Below are positions 17,519-26,166 of a stretch of 64,000 bases of DNA, in pieces. Under the pieces are notes generated by a model. That model saw only the letters and a program-made list of their open reading frames with translations. It did not search any database and had not been told where the DNA came from. The stretch comes from Veillonella magna DSM 19857 (GTDB lineage Bacteria > Bacillota > Negativicutes > Veillonellales > Veillonellaceae), in assembly GCF_000428745.1 (NCBI RefSeq), contig NZ_KE386795.1, positions 518,692-582,691 of the forward strand, written 5' to 3'. The stretch's first letter is position 1. Each line of letters begins with the position of its first letter. The translations under genes and the position numbers were made by a program.

Positions 17519-17577
17519 AACACACCTCGCATTTCATATCTTCCGCTATTATACCACAAATCCTGTACTATAAGGTA

Positions 17578-17606
17578 TTGCGCAACGCTAATCTCTATGC
17601 TATAAT
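17578..17606 (+). promoter_or_regulatory. Promoter of rpsT
   Basis: TTGCGC (17578-17583) and TATAAT (17601-17606) are separated by 17 nt, 40 nt upstream of the rpsT start. Confidence 0.75.
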
Positions 17607-17645
17607 TATTCGAGTATAATGTTAGTACATAAGGAGGTGACTCAA

Positions 17646-17906
17646 TTGCCGAATATCAAATCCAGTATTAGAAGCGTAAAAACGGATGCTGAACGTCGTG
17701 CGAAAAATGCCGCTGTGAAATCCCAGATTCGTACAGCAACCCGCAAAACGGTTGAAGCTGTTCAAGCCGGCGCAGTAGAAGATGCTAAAAAAGCACTTGT
17801 TCAAGCTACTAGCGTAATTGATAAAGCAGCCTCCAAAGGCGTTCTTCATAAAAACACGGCAGCCCGTAAAAAATCTAACTTGGCTGCTAAGGTTAATGCT
17901 CTTTAA
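17646..17906 (+). CDS. rpsT: 30S ribosomal protein S20
   Basis: S20, an 86-residue basic helical protein that binds 16S rRNA. The start is the TTG at 17646. It lies 8 nt after AAGGAGG and yields MPNIKSSIRSVKTDAERR, the standard S20 beginning; the upstream in-frame ATG would sit before the ribosome binding site. Single-gene unit on the plus strand, divergent from polA, with its own promoter and terminator. A TTG start is common for rpsT, where S20 limits its own translation in E. coli; that control here is an inference. Confidence 0.96.
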   Translation: MPNIKSSIRSVKTDAERRAKNAAVKSQIRTATRKTVEAVQAGAVEDAKKALVQATSVIDKAASKGVLHKNTAARKKSNLAAKVNAL

Positions 17907-17917
17907 TCAGCTGCAGA

Positions 17918-17948
17918 AAAGACTATCGAATACCGATAGTCTTTTTTT
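17918..17948 (+). terminator. Rho-independent terminator of rpsT
   Basis: An 11-bp stem AAAGACTATCG / CGATAGTCTTT with a 5-nt loop, followed by TTTTT, 11 nt after the rpsT stop. Confidence 0.93.
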
Positions 17949-17992
17949 ATTCCCCAAAACGATTATATAAAAAGAGAGTTATAGGACAAAAC

Positions 17993-18045
17993 AAAACCTC
18001 CGTCCCGTATCGGTATCATGACCCATACAAGACGGAGGCTTTTAT
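17993..18045. terminator. Bidirectional terminator between rpsT and the M16C peptidase
   Basis: An 8-bp CCTCCGTC / GACGGAGG stem (17997-18004 with 18031-18038) has T-rich tails on both strands. It can stop the minus-strand peptidase transcript and any rpsT read-through. Confidence 0.8.
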
Positions 18046-18050
18046 TTTAT

Positions 18051-18130
18051 GTACGTTCTACTATTTTATAGATGTTCTACTGTTTTATGTACGTCTACTA
18101 TGTTGAATACGTTCTACCCGTCTACTATAT
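18051..18130. repeat. Degenerate 19-bp tandem repeat
   Basis: Two clear 19-bp units (starts 18051 and 18070, pattern GTACGTTCTACTATTTTAT) are followed by two more diverged copies from 18089 and 18109. AT-rich, non-coding, between the terminator and the peptidase stop codon. Confidence 0.7.
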
Positions 18131-18167
18131 AACAGACCTTACATCGTATTCACAACATACTCAGATA

Positions 18168-21080
18168 TTATTGCGGCAGCGCCACTACCGTATCAAATAC
18201 ATCGGCAGCCGATTTAATTTTCTGTTCACCGCCCATAACACTGACGTGATTATCTTTCATGACAGACTCTACTACATCAGCCAATGCACGGATATCCTCT
18301 TGCGTACAAGCAATCACCTGTTCGCGGAATTTGCGTTGTTTTTCTTCGCTGCCTTCTCCGAAGTAAATACCCATAGCTCTGGCACCACGCAAAGACGGTG
18401 TTACCGGCAAATCAAGATTACTCATGGTGCCGATAATATATTTGCGCATTTCACGTTCCGATACGCTGAACTGACGGAGATACGCCGGCAATTCATCATA
18501 AACATGCAAGGACTCCGTTAAGTTAGGATCGCGGTAGCTGCAGAATACCATATTGCCGTTGTTATAGAAATTAGCAAAGGCACCGTAGGCTCCGCCTTGA
18601 ACGCGGATGCGAATCCACAAATATTCATAGCGCAGGATATTTTCCAAGACACTCATGGCACCTACATGGGTATAGCCATGATCCTTGAAATTACCGCCTT
18701 TCGCTACATACTGTACCTTACCGCTGGTGATGATGCCTTCATTTTTGTAATCACCTGTAAATGTTAACACACCGGTAGGTAATACAGCATCCGGCCATGC
18801 GCCGATAACAGGTGTTACTAATTCCTTAAAGCGCGCATACTCTTCTTCTTCACCGACGAACATCACATTTAAATTGGACGTACGGAATAATTTGCAAGAC
18901 ACGGCTGCCAGCTTTTCACCTAATCGGGAAAGACCGTTTTCATCTTTTACCAATTCCGCTAATCGCGCAAAGTAACCTAGGCCATCAGCCTGACGAAAAC
19001 GTCCGATGTCGGATACCTGCGCCGTTACCTGTGTGGAAACCAGCGTATGTCCACGGCGGAAGGCTTCCGTATCCCATACGGCCTTTTCTTCTTTTACAAG
19101 CTCTGTTAGCCGTACCGCATCCGTGTAACGACTGTGATACAAGAGTTCATCGATAATGCGAACCAACTCTTTTAGTTTACTGTGCAATGCTTTTGCACGC
19201 ACCACCATCAACGGTGTGTATCCATTGCGATCACCGCTCTTACCGATGGCTGTCATATCAATACTGAAACCGCCCAGGTTTAAATTAATATCGTTGGCAA
19301 TCGCTTCATAGCTGTGCGCGTCCGTATCGACCCGACCGATACAATCGCTGAGCACTTCCGCATAGAACAGTTCCTCTTCCGTCAAGCAGTCTACGCCAAA
19401 GTAGAACGCCGTATAGTTAATCCCCTTGGCTGCCGTCGGGATAAAGTGAAGTCTTGCGGCCCCCAGTGTTTCTTCGCGGCGTTCGATATGTTCTACGTCG
19501 GGACTTAAATCGCTAAGCTCCAACAGCGGAATCGTCGCCAAGGCTTCCGGAGAGTCCGGTGCTTCCTGCCGAGCCTTCAAGGCTTTTGTCTGTTCTACAA
19601 TAGTTTCCAATTCTTCCTTGGACATGGATGCTTTAAGAGCCGCCAACTTTTCTCGTTCTGCCGCTTCCTTCTTTTCCTGCATCCCCTTTTCCGGATAAAT
19701 GGATACCAATGCTTTGTGAGTATTTGTAAGAATATAGTCGGTAATCAAAGTTTCAAAATAATTACCGTTCAAGCCTTCACGAATTGTACGCAACGCTTCT
19801 TCATACGCTAAAATTTCAATCGGATCACGATCGTAAATCCAATTATCCATAACGCGAATGCCGTAAGCCAGCCCGATCGGACGACCGCCGAAATCGGCTT
19901 CACGCAAAGCAAATTCCGTACTGTTTAAGGATGCTTCCAACATTGTCTTATCAAGACCCTTAGCCACCATATCGCGGAGGGTATCTTCTACAATCGTCTG
20001 CAGCTGCCTTTGTTTATTCATGTCGGAGCCGGTAGCCGTAATGTTCCAAATCGGCTGACGCAAGCTGTCCAAATAATAACCGCTAATGTCCGTGCCGATA
20101 CCTGCTTTTACCAACGCTTGTTTCAACGGTGCTGCCGGCGATGTCAGTAAGGCATGAGTAATAATTTCAAAGGCCAAGCTTTTTTCCGGCGTCATCTCCG
20201 GCATTACATAGGTCAAGGAGTGCATGCTCCGTCCCGCTTCGTCTTCATCCTTGCCGATGCTATACGGGTACGATGCTACCTTGCCGGCTTTGAACGGCGC
20301 TTGTAAGCCGATTTCCGAATCTACCGTAATCGCATCAAAGTCAGACAGGTACTCATCATTAATAAAATCCAACTGTTCCTTGATGTTCATCTGTCCGTAC
20401 AAGAACATATAGCTGTTGGACGGATGGTAATAGCTGTGGTAAAACGCTTTGAAGGCATCGTATGTTAAATCCGTAATATAATCGGGATCACCGCCGGATT
20501 CTACACCGTAGGTAGTATCCGGAAAGAGTTCCGACATCATGTGACGTTCCAAAATAGAATCTGCCGAAGAGAATACACCCTTCATTTCATTATATACAAC
20601 GCCTTTATACGTCAATTCGTCATCTACGGAATCCAGTTCGTAATGCCAACCTTCCTGCATAACAATCTGCGGATCTTCAGCTACACGCGGATGGAATACC
20701 GCATCAAGGTATACATCCATTAAATTGTGGAAATCCTTGTCGTTCTTGCTGGCTACCGGGTACATCGTTTTGTCCGGATAGGTCATGGCATTAAGGAACG
20801 TATTCAACGAACCTTTTACCAATTCCACGAAAGGCTCCTTCAGCGGAAATTTTCTAGATCCGCACAATACGGAGTGTTCCATAATATGAGCTACCCCGGT
20901 ACTATCCTTCGGCGGCGTCCGGAACGAAACGGAAAAGACCTTATTCGTATCCGGTGCATCAATATATAACAAACGTGCCCCCGATTTTTCATGATGCAGC
21001 AAGTACGCTACACCATTGACTTCCTTTACCGTCTCTACACGTTCTACGCGAAAGCCGGCATATGTATCGTTAACTTTCAT
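18168..21080 (-). CDS. M16C-family zinc metallopeptidase (PreP/Cym1-like)
   Basis: Large single-chain insulysin-clan peptidase of 970 residues, expected to degrade peptides inside a closed two-lobed chamber. The inverted zinc motif HIMEH is at residues 65-69, with a distal Glu expected in the VYNEMKG segment. The M16C-associated middle region and the second, non-catalytic half follow (GGAYGAFANFY is the conserved R/Y-region of the C-lobe). ATG at 21080 has GAGGG 8 nt upstream; the GTG at 21095 is part of that site. No signal peptide, so cytosolic. Monocistronic. Confidence 0.93.
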   Translation of the reverse strand: MKVNDTYAGFRVERVETVKEVNGVAYLLHHEKSGARLLYIDAPDTNKVFSVSFRTPPKDSTGVAHIMEHSVLCGSRKFPLKEPFVELVKGSLNTFLNAMTYPDKTMYPVASKNDKDFHNLMDVYLDAVFHPRVAEDPQIVMQEGWHYELDSVDDELTYKGVVYNEMKGVFSSADSILERHMMSELFPDTTYGVESGGDPDYITDLTYDAFKAFYHSYYHPSNSYMFLYGQMNIKEQLDFINDEYLSDFDAITVDSEIGLQAPFKAGKVASYPYSIGKDEDEAGRSMHSLTYVMPEMTPEKSLAFEIITHALLTSPAAPLKQALVKAGIGTDISGYYLDSLRQPIWNITATGSDMNKQRQLQTIVEDTLRDMVAKGLDKTMLEASLNSTEFALREADFGGRPIGLAYGIRVMDNWIYDRDPIEILAYEEALRTIREGLNGNYFETLITDYILTNTHKALVSIYPEKGMQEKKEAAEREKLAALKASMSKEELETIVEQTKALKARQEAPDSPEALATIPLLELSDLSPDVEHIERREETLGAARLHFIPTAAKGINYTAFYFGVDCLTEEELFYAEVLSDCIGRVDTDAHSYEAIANDINLNLGGFSIDMTAIGKSGDRNGYTPLMVVRAKALHSKLKELVRIIDELLYHSRYTDAVRLTELVKEEKAVWDTEAFRRGHTLVSTQVTAQVSDIGRFRQADGLGYFARLAELVKDENGLSRLGEKLAAVSCKLFRTSNLNVMFVGEEEEYARFKELVTPVIGAWPDAVLPTGVLTFTGDYKNEGIITSGKVQYVAKGGNFKDHGYTHVGAMSVLENILRYEYLWIRIRVQGGAYGAFANFYNNGNMVFCSYRDPNLTESLHVYDELPAYLRQFSVSEREMRKYIIGTMSNLDLPVTPSLRGARAMGIYFGEGSEEKQRKFREQVIACTQEDIRALADVVESVMKDNHVSVMGGEQKIKSAADVFDTVVALPQ

Positions 21081-21224
21081 TAAGCTATCCCTCACTTTTA
21101 AATTGTTCTTCTTAGCGTAGGCTGTAAATACATTTTAAATTGCTTTCACTCTACTTTTAAATTGTTAGCAATTATCATTTTCACAACCTAACATCTGTAT
21201 TATAACACGAACGGATATTCTTTG

Positions 21225-23264
21225 CTACCGCTTCCCGGAACGAGCTTTTTTACCATTTTTATGCGTAGCTTCTTTTTTCTCGCCGCTATCCTTTGTATCG
21301 ACTACGGGCTTTGCCAGCGCTGGATAGGATCGATACAGCCAATCGCGAACACTGTCCGACTCGAAGCCCTTACGCCATGCGGCAAAACCTGCGATTCCTT
21401 CTTCGCCTACAAGAGCCAGCTTCTTTTGTAAAGAGGTACTGTCTTCAAACCAAATATCCGTGCGCGTATATGCCGATCCATGATTACGCGCAGGGCTATT
21501 GTGTACTGCAGTAGATGTGTTGGCTGCGTTAACTATATCGGATGTATCGGATGTTTCGGATGTTTCGGATGTATCATCCTTAACTCCGTCCTTATTCACA
21601 GCAATAGTTGCTCCCTCCGCTTTTGATCTCGTCTCTGCCGGAGCGCGCACTACCTGTATCGGCACTATACCGAACGGTGTTTCTTCCTCATCTGTTTCCT
21701 TTGTTACTGTTATTACAGACGAGCTTTTAGCCGATAGCCCGGACAAACTCTTAGGGGATACGCCGGATGAACTTTTAACCGTCGCCCCTGTAGGATGACT
21801 CGCATAGGCAGATACCACATCGGCTATATCTTCCTTTAAGGCGTTACGGATATCCGCATTCTCTGTAGAGGTATCCGAAAAGGCAACATGGTACAATCCT
21901 TTTTTATCATCCCATGTAACCGATTTGGCATGTGTGGTGCGAATCACTTCACTATCCGGCATCGCCAATGTTTTAGAGCTTGCCTTACCCGGTTTCCCAT
22001 CGGCACCGATAGGTGTTGTCCATGTGCGCATGTAAAACGGTACCCCCAGGACAGTTTTCTCTGCCGGAATTTCCTTAATGAGCCGTTCCAAATTACGCTT
22101 AACCCAAGGATAGCTGGCCACCGGTCCTGCTACGGGACTGGCTGCCCACGTTTCATCATAAGCCATAAGAACCATGTAATCCAACGACTTTGCCAACGCC
22201 GGACGATCATATACCAATGACCAGTTAGGGCTGTCCGAGTATCCCGTAACATCCATTGAGGTATATAAATTATACGCCTGCAGTCCTTTACTCAAATGTT
22301 CTACAAAGGCTGTTAATCGATCCTTATCTTTAAACGCAATGTTTTCAAAATCAAAATTATAGCCGTCATAGCCATACGCCAAGGCATAGCCTGCCAACTC
22401 ACGCACATATTCGTCCCAATGACCGGGGTCGGACAAAATGGTATGTGTCAATGTAGGATTAAATTGATTTGTAATCAACGGCCACACCCGATAGCCTAAG
22501 GCCGTGTAATTCATGACGTACTCTTCACTGGGTATCCCCGTGGTCTCCACCGTTCCTTTATGGCTTAATTGGAACCAGCTGGGAGAAATAATAGATGTAC
22601 CAGCAGCGGTCAATGCTCGTTTATATGGTGTACCCGTCGTAGCCGTAGGGTCGAACGCCCAGGCCAACGGTGCCTCTAATGCCTGTTTTACCGGTTTTTC
22701 CACTGCGCCTAACTGCGGTGACAGAAGGATACCTTTTTTATTCCGTTGCATAACAACGCCTAATGCCGATGATGTGCGACTAAGATTTACATACTCCTTG
22801 CCATGGCGTTGTACAACCGGCAACGGAACCGTACGCTGACCCGTCCCGTTGCTGAAAAGCATATCGCCGGCAGGACGCAACCCTTGTAAACGTACCGTGT
22901 ATCCTCGTTTTGCTTTCACAATGTGGTTTAAATTTGCTTTCTCATATACCGTGAAAGGCACCAAAACCTCATTGTTTTCAACAAGCGCTCCTTCATCAGC
23001 CGTCTCTATCGATCCGAAGGCACCTGCCACCGAAATCGGTATTTGCGGCATCATCGTCTGTTCATTGTCCGAATCGACATCCGCACGCTGTGTATGCTTC
23101 GGAGCTTGCTCCGCACGGACTACCGTTGTCACTGCCTGCGGCGTTGTTTTGTGCTGTCCTGCTTTTACCACTGTTATTGTTGCGGCCTGTACAGACATCA
23201 TCGAGCCGATGCCTAGCCCCAGTGCCGTTACTATCCATGTCTTGGTCATGCGTTTTTTCTGCAT
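21225..23264 (-). CDS. Secreted GH18 family glycosidase with disordered insertion
   Basis: Exported glycoside hydrolase, probably a peptidoglycan N-acetylglucosaminidase of the YaaH/SleL type. Residues 1-28 are a signal peptide (hydrophobic core, VQAA cleavage). Residues about 95-190 resemble a copper amine oxidase N-terminal-like beta domain. The GH18 barrel starts near 195; catalytic Glu307 lies in YDGYNFDFEN, and MVLMAYDETW and GVPFYMRTW are further barrel motifs. Between barrel strands (about 462-598) an insertion rich in Ser, Thr, Asp and Glu replaces what is normally a short loop, after which the barrel closes with DIWFED and GIAGFAAWRKG. The tail is lysine-rich. 13 nt after pheA. Confidence 0.88.
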   Translation of the reverse strand: MQKKRMTKTWIVTALGLGIGSMMSVQAATITVVKAGQHKTTPQAVTTVVRAEQAPKHTQRADVDSDNEQTMMPQIPISVAGAFGSIETADEGALVENNEVLVPFTVYEKANLNHIVKAKRGYTVRLQGLRPAGDMLFSNGTGQRTVPLPVVQRHGKEYVNLSRTSSALGVVMQRNKKGILLSPQLGAVEKPVKQALEAPLAWAFDPTATTGTPYKRALTAAGTSIISPSWFQLSHKGTVETTGIPSEEYVMNYTALGYRVWPLITNQFNPTLTHTILSDPGHWDEYVRELAGYALAYGYDGYNFDFENIAFKDKDRLTAFVEHLSKGLQAYNLYTSMDVTGYSDSPNWSLVYDRPALAKSLDYMVLMAYDETWAASPVAGPVASYPWVKRNLERLIKEIPAEKTVLGVPFYMRTWTTPIGADGKPGKASSKTLAMPDSEVIRTTHAKSVTWDDKKGLYHVAFSDTSTENADIRNALKEDIADVVSAYASHPTGATVKSSSGVSPKSLSGLSAKSSSVITVTKETDEEETPFGIVPIQVVRAPAETRSKAEGATIAVNKDGVKDDTSETSETSDTSDIVNAANTSTAVHNSPARNHGSAYTRTDIWFEDSTSLQKKLALVGEEGIAGFAAWRKGFESDSVRDWLYRSYPALAKPVVDTKDSGEKKEATHKNGKKARSGKR
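21529..21572. repeat. 9-bp tandem repeat inside the GH18 gene
   Basis: About four and a half copies of TCGGATGTT/A encode the repeating Ser-Asp-Thr / Ser-Glu-Thr tract of the insertion. Gain or loss of units keeps the frame. Confidence 0.8.
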
Positions 23265-23277
23265 GAAATATCCTTCC

Positions 23278-24129
23278 TTATTCTGCGGCTATCGATTGAT
23301 ACATGCCAAACAGCTGTACTGCCGTTGCCGTTTGCCGTAATTCTTCGACAGCGGCCGACACATTATCGTAGCCTGTACTCATATCCAAATCAAAGAAAAA
23401 TTTATATTCCCCCAATCGTCCCTTTGTGGGACGTGATTCGATGCGAACCAAATTAATACCGCGCTTGGCGAAAATGGCTAAGCCTTCGTAAAGCGATCCC
23501 GGTCGCAAGCCATCCAATTCGCACAGCAGAGATAACTTATGTACCTCTCCCTCCGGCTTTGTCAGCGAAGCCGCACCATGTCTGACCATGATAAACCGCG
23601 TTACGTTTAACGTATTATCCTGAATCTCATCGGTCAATCGCTTTAACCCGTACGTTTGCCCCAACGCCAATCCGCCGATAGCCGCCATGGCAGTATCGCC
23701 TTTATCCGCTACCCATCGCCCGGCCTCCGATGTGGATGCCGTTTCGTGACAATCTGCCTGTGCCAAACGATCCGTAAGAAAACGTTTACATTGTCTAAGT
23801 GCTTGCGGATGAGAATAGACTTGACGAATACCGGCCAACTCACTCCCCGGGATCCCCCATGCATAATGGCGAATAGGCATAGTAATCTCACCGCAAATAG
23901 CGACATCATCATGCTCCGTCAAATAATCCATCGTAGTAAGCACACTACCGCCCAGTGAATTTTCCACCGGCACAAACGCAACATCCGCTTCATCGAGCAT
24001 GCAGGCTTCAATGGCACCATCAATCGTACTTATGGGCTGACGTTTACCTTCTATACCGTGGATAGCACAGTAACGCTGCAACGCCTCTTCCGTAAATGTT
24101 CCCTGCGGACCTAAATAACTGATTCGCAT
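23278..24129 (-). CDS. pheA: Prephenate dehydratase
   Basis: Converts prephenate to phenylpyruvate for phenylalanine synthesis. 283 residues: a periplasmic-binding-protein-like catalytic domain starting SYLGPQGTFTEEAL, with FVPVENSLGGSV, and the catalytic TRF motif in NVTRFIMVRHG. A C-terminal ACT domain (ESRPTKGRLGEYKFFFDLD) should give feedback inhibition by Phe. It is monofunctional; the mutase activity in this window is on the fused AroQ-AroK. It starts an operon with the GH18 gene and is divergent from lgt. Confidence 0.96.
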   Translation of the reverse strand: MRISYLGPQGTFTEEALQRYCAIHGIEGKRQPISTIDGAIEACMLDEADVAFVPVENSLGGSVLTTMDYLTEHDDVAICGEITMPIRHYAWGIPGSELAGIRQVYSHPQALRQCKRFLTDRLAQADCHETASTSEAGRWVADKGDTAMAAIGGLALGQTYGLKRLTDEIQDNTLNVTRFIMVRHGAASLTKPEGEVHKLSLLCELDGLRPGSLYEGLAIFAKRGINLVRIESRPTKGRLGEYKFFFDLDMSTGYDNVSAAVEELRQTATAVQLFGMYQSIAAE

Positions 24130-24189
24130 GTGTGTCCCCCTTTTCTCTACTGCACAGAATGATTTTATTATAGCACAGGTCTCTTTTCA

Positions 24190-24218
24190 TTGTCATAATG
24201 CCGTCACTTAGTTATAAT
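24190..24218 (+). promoter_or_regulatory. Promoter of lgt
   Basis: TTGTCA (24190-24195), 17-nt spacer, TATAAT (24213-24218). The lgt ATG follows at 24248 after AAAGGAGGG. Confidence 0.85.
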
Positions 24219-24247
24219 AAACTACAACCGAATAAAAGGAGGGCATT

Positions 24248-25033
24248 ATGCATCAATATTTATTTTTTATCGGGGGATTCCCCGTTCGCGCCTATGGTCT
24301 GTTGTTGGCCTTAGGCATTATCTCCGCCGCTTGCGTGGCCTATTATCTAATGAAGAAAGATGGCCGCGGTTGGCACACTCACGTTGTTGATTTCTCTATT
24401 TACACAGGTGTAGCCGGTCTTATCGGTGCCAGGTTATGGGATGTATTCTTTTTCGACTGGGCATACTACCACAATCATCTGTGGGAAATTCCCTTTGTCT
24501 GGCAAGGTGGCATGGCTATCCAAGGCGGTGTTGTCCTGGGAACGCTGGTAGGCATTTGGTATACGAAGAAGCACGGCATCGATACATGGGCCTTTGCCGA
24601 TTTATTTGCACCTGCCATTATTCTTGGTCAATCCGTAGGACGTATGGCTAACCTGATGAACGGTGATGCGTTCGGACATCCCACGGGAGGTAACTTCGGT
24701 ATTCTCTATCCCGAAACCACCTTAGCCTATCGCACGTACGGAGCACAACCGTTATGGCCGGCCGAAATTTGGGAAGGACAAATTGATATTCTCATCTTTG
24801 TCGTACTGCTTCTCTTCAGCAGCTTTAAACATGCTAAAGGCCAAGTGTTCGTATTGTATGCCATTCTCTATTCTGCCGCTCGCTTCTGCTTAGAATTCCT
24901 TCGCGGTGATTACGTCTCCCTTACCTTAGGATTAAAATCGGCACAAGTAACCAGCCTCACCATTATGATTATCGGCATCGCTGTCTTTATTTACCTAGGA
25001 TGGGCTGACAAACGACACAACCAATCTGTGTAA
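24248..25033 (+). CDS. lgt: Prolipoprotein diacylglyceryl transferase
   Basis: Inner-membrane enzyme that attaches diacylglycerol to the lipobox cysteine of prelipoproteins. 261 residues with about seven membrane segments. Conserved blocks visible: FPVRAYGLLLALGI, GLIGARLWDVFF, VWQGGMAIQGGV and the Lgt signature GQSVGRMANLMNGDAFG. Single plus-strand gene with its own promoter and a hairpin terminator. Confidence 0.96.
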   Translation: MHQYLFFIGGFPVRAYGLLLALGIISAACVAYYLMKKDGRGWHTHVVDFSIYTGVAGLIGARLWDVFFFDWAYYHNHLWEIPFVWQGGMAIQGGVVLGTLVGIWYTKKHGIDTWAFADLFAPAIILGQSVGRMANLMNGDAFGHPTGGNFGILYPETTLAYRTYGAQPLWPAEIWEGQIDILIFVVLLLFSSFKHAKGQVFVLYAILYSAARFCLEFLRGDYVSLTLGLKSAQVTSLTIMIIGIAVFIYLGWADKRHNQSV

Positions 25034-25794
25034 GACGCAGCTACTACGCATATGACACAAGCATAGCGCAATAAACGATCAAGAGGGCCTTCCATGTGTA
25101 CCACATGAGAGGTCCTTTTCAATTCAGAGATATCTACCAATCCCTCCGAATCAATCCGATTGCCTCTCTCTTCACAATAGGCACGCACCACCGCAACCGA
25201 AGGCGGTGTGAAACAACGCTTCGGTTCTTTCTTCATTTTTCCTTTCGCAGCTTCACCTTTCTTTACTGTGGTTTCTTTAGATATGTCTTGTCTAGTCTTG
25301 TCTTGTCTATATATGCGCTCGCCTCGTGATCTACTATACGGTTCACTATATTGTTCATCTCGTGATTCATCTCGTACTACATCCTGTACGTCATCCGATT
25401 GAACAGTCGATGTATTCTCCTTTGATTCAACCGACGTCGTTATGTGGTTAGGATTCATTTCTTCATTCGATGTTTTCGTATTACCAACATATGCTGTTCT
25501 AATTCCTTCATTTGCCAACGAAATGATTTCATATAATGTAGCTAGTCTACGATTGCGTGGCGTATAACGAATACGTCCGGCACGTTGTAACACAGAACGT
25601 GCTCGTTTTACTGCAGAGACAGATAACCCTGTGGCACTGGCTAACGTTGATATAGAAACAGAAAATACCCGCTTCCAACCAAACATATTATTATAATCCA
25701 TGAGTACATACCATAATACTCTTGCCGATGAGGACACATCCGGATGCAGCGCAATCCATACGTTAAATTTATTCAACTCTTCCATGTACTTCAT
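24991..25794 (-). pseudogene. Truncated phage-type replication/helix-turn-helix protein
   Basis: Reading frame of 267 codons starting after GGAGG (9 nt before the ATG). Residues 1-95 look like the winged-helix N-terminus of phage replisome-organiser proteins (NKFNVWIALHPDVSSSARVLWYVL, then ATGLSVSAVKRARSVLQRAG). A low-complexity linker includes RQDKTRQD. The C-terminal block FTPPSVAVVRAYCEERGN is the start of the motif that in such proteins normally continues into a DFYESxGW...WKAAVRTW end. Here that end is missing: the frame runs instead through the lgt terminator and 43 nt of the lgt coding region. I infer a gene decayed at its 3' end; a functional short form cannot be excluded. Confidence 0.65.
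25081..25120 (+). terminator. Terminator of lgt
   Basis: An imperfect 18-bp stem (AAGAGGGCCTTCCATGTG against CACATGAGAGGTCCTTTT) with a TACC loop, ending in a T-rich tail, 47 nt after the lgt stop. It lies inside the minus-strand frame of the replication-protein remnant. Confidence 0.75.
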
Positions 25795-25950
25795 GTTATA
25801 TCGCCTCCATACTCAGAAATCGTAAAGGATTAATCATTTACCCCTCTACTATATACAATCCTTCGGGAAACGATTTTGTAAACCAAAATGCAAAATAAAT
25901 TTAAAAATTTTTCAATTCGTCAAAATGAACGAAGCTGATTCACACTAGTA

Positions 25951-26030
25951 TACTATTAGGATTGCTAATAGTATTACTATAAAGATTACCATTAAAATTG
26001 CTGCTAGGATTGCTACTAGGATGCTTGATA
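25951..26030. repeat. Iteron-like AGGATTGCTA direct repeats, AT-rich
   Basis: AGGATTGCTA occurs exactly at 25958-25967 and 26006-26015, with close variants (AAAATTGCT at 25995, AGGATGCTT at 26018). The surrounding 25795-26100 stretch is strongly AT-rich and has no gene. It lies just upstream of the replication-protein remnant. It could be the decayed origin of a mobile element, or simple slippage sequence. Confidence 0.5.
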
Positions 26031-26091
26031 TATACCAATGGTAAGATGCTTGTTATATTGACGTTTAGTATGATAGATATATCGTTTTAAC

Positions 26092-26149
26092 TATGAAAAA
26101 AATATACCGCCAAGGTGAGGAGAATACAGGTCCTCTTGTCCTGGCGGTG
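26092..26149 (-). terminator. Terminator after the Rpn remnant
   Basis: ACCGCCAAGG / CCTGGCGGT stem (26106-26115 with 26141-26149 region, one bulge) with an inner GAGGA/TCCTC pairing. On the minus strand it is followed by TATATTTTTTTCAT. Confidence 0.82.
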
Positions 26150-26166
26150 TAAGGTAGTTCTTTTGC

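Noticed and set aside
21225-23264. Two separate genes split by the low-complexity tract
   Set aside because: The frame is continuous and the C-terminal piece (DIWFED...GIAGFAAW) is the end of the same GH18 barrel.
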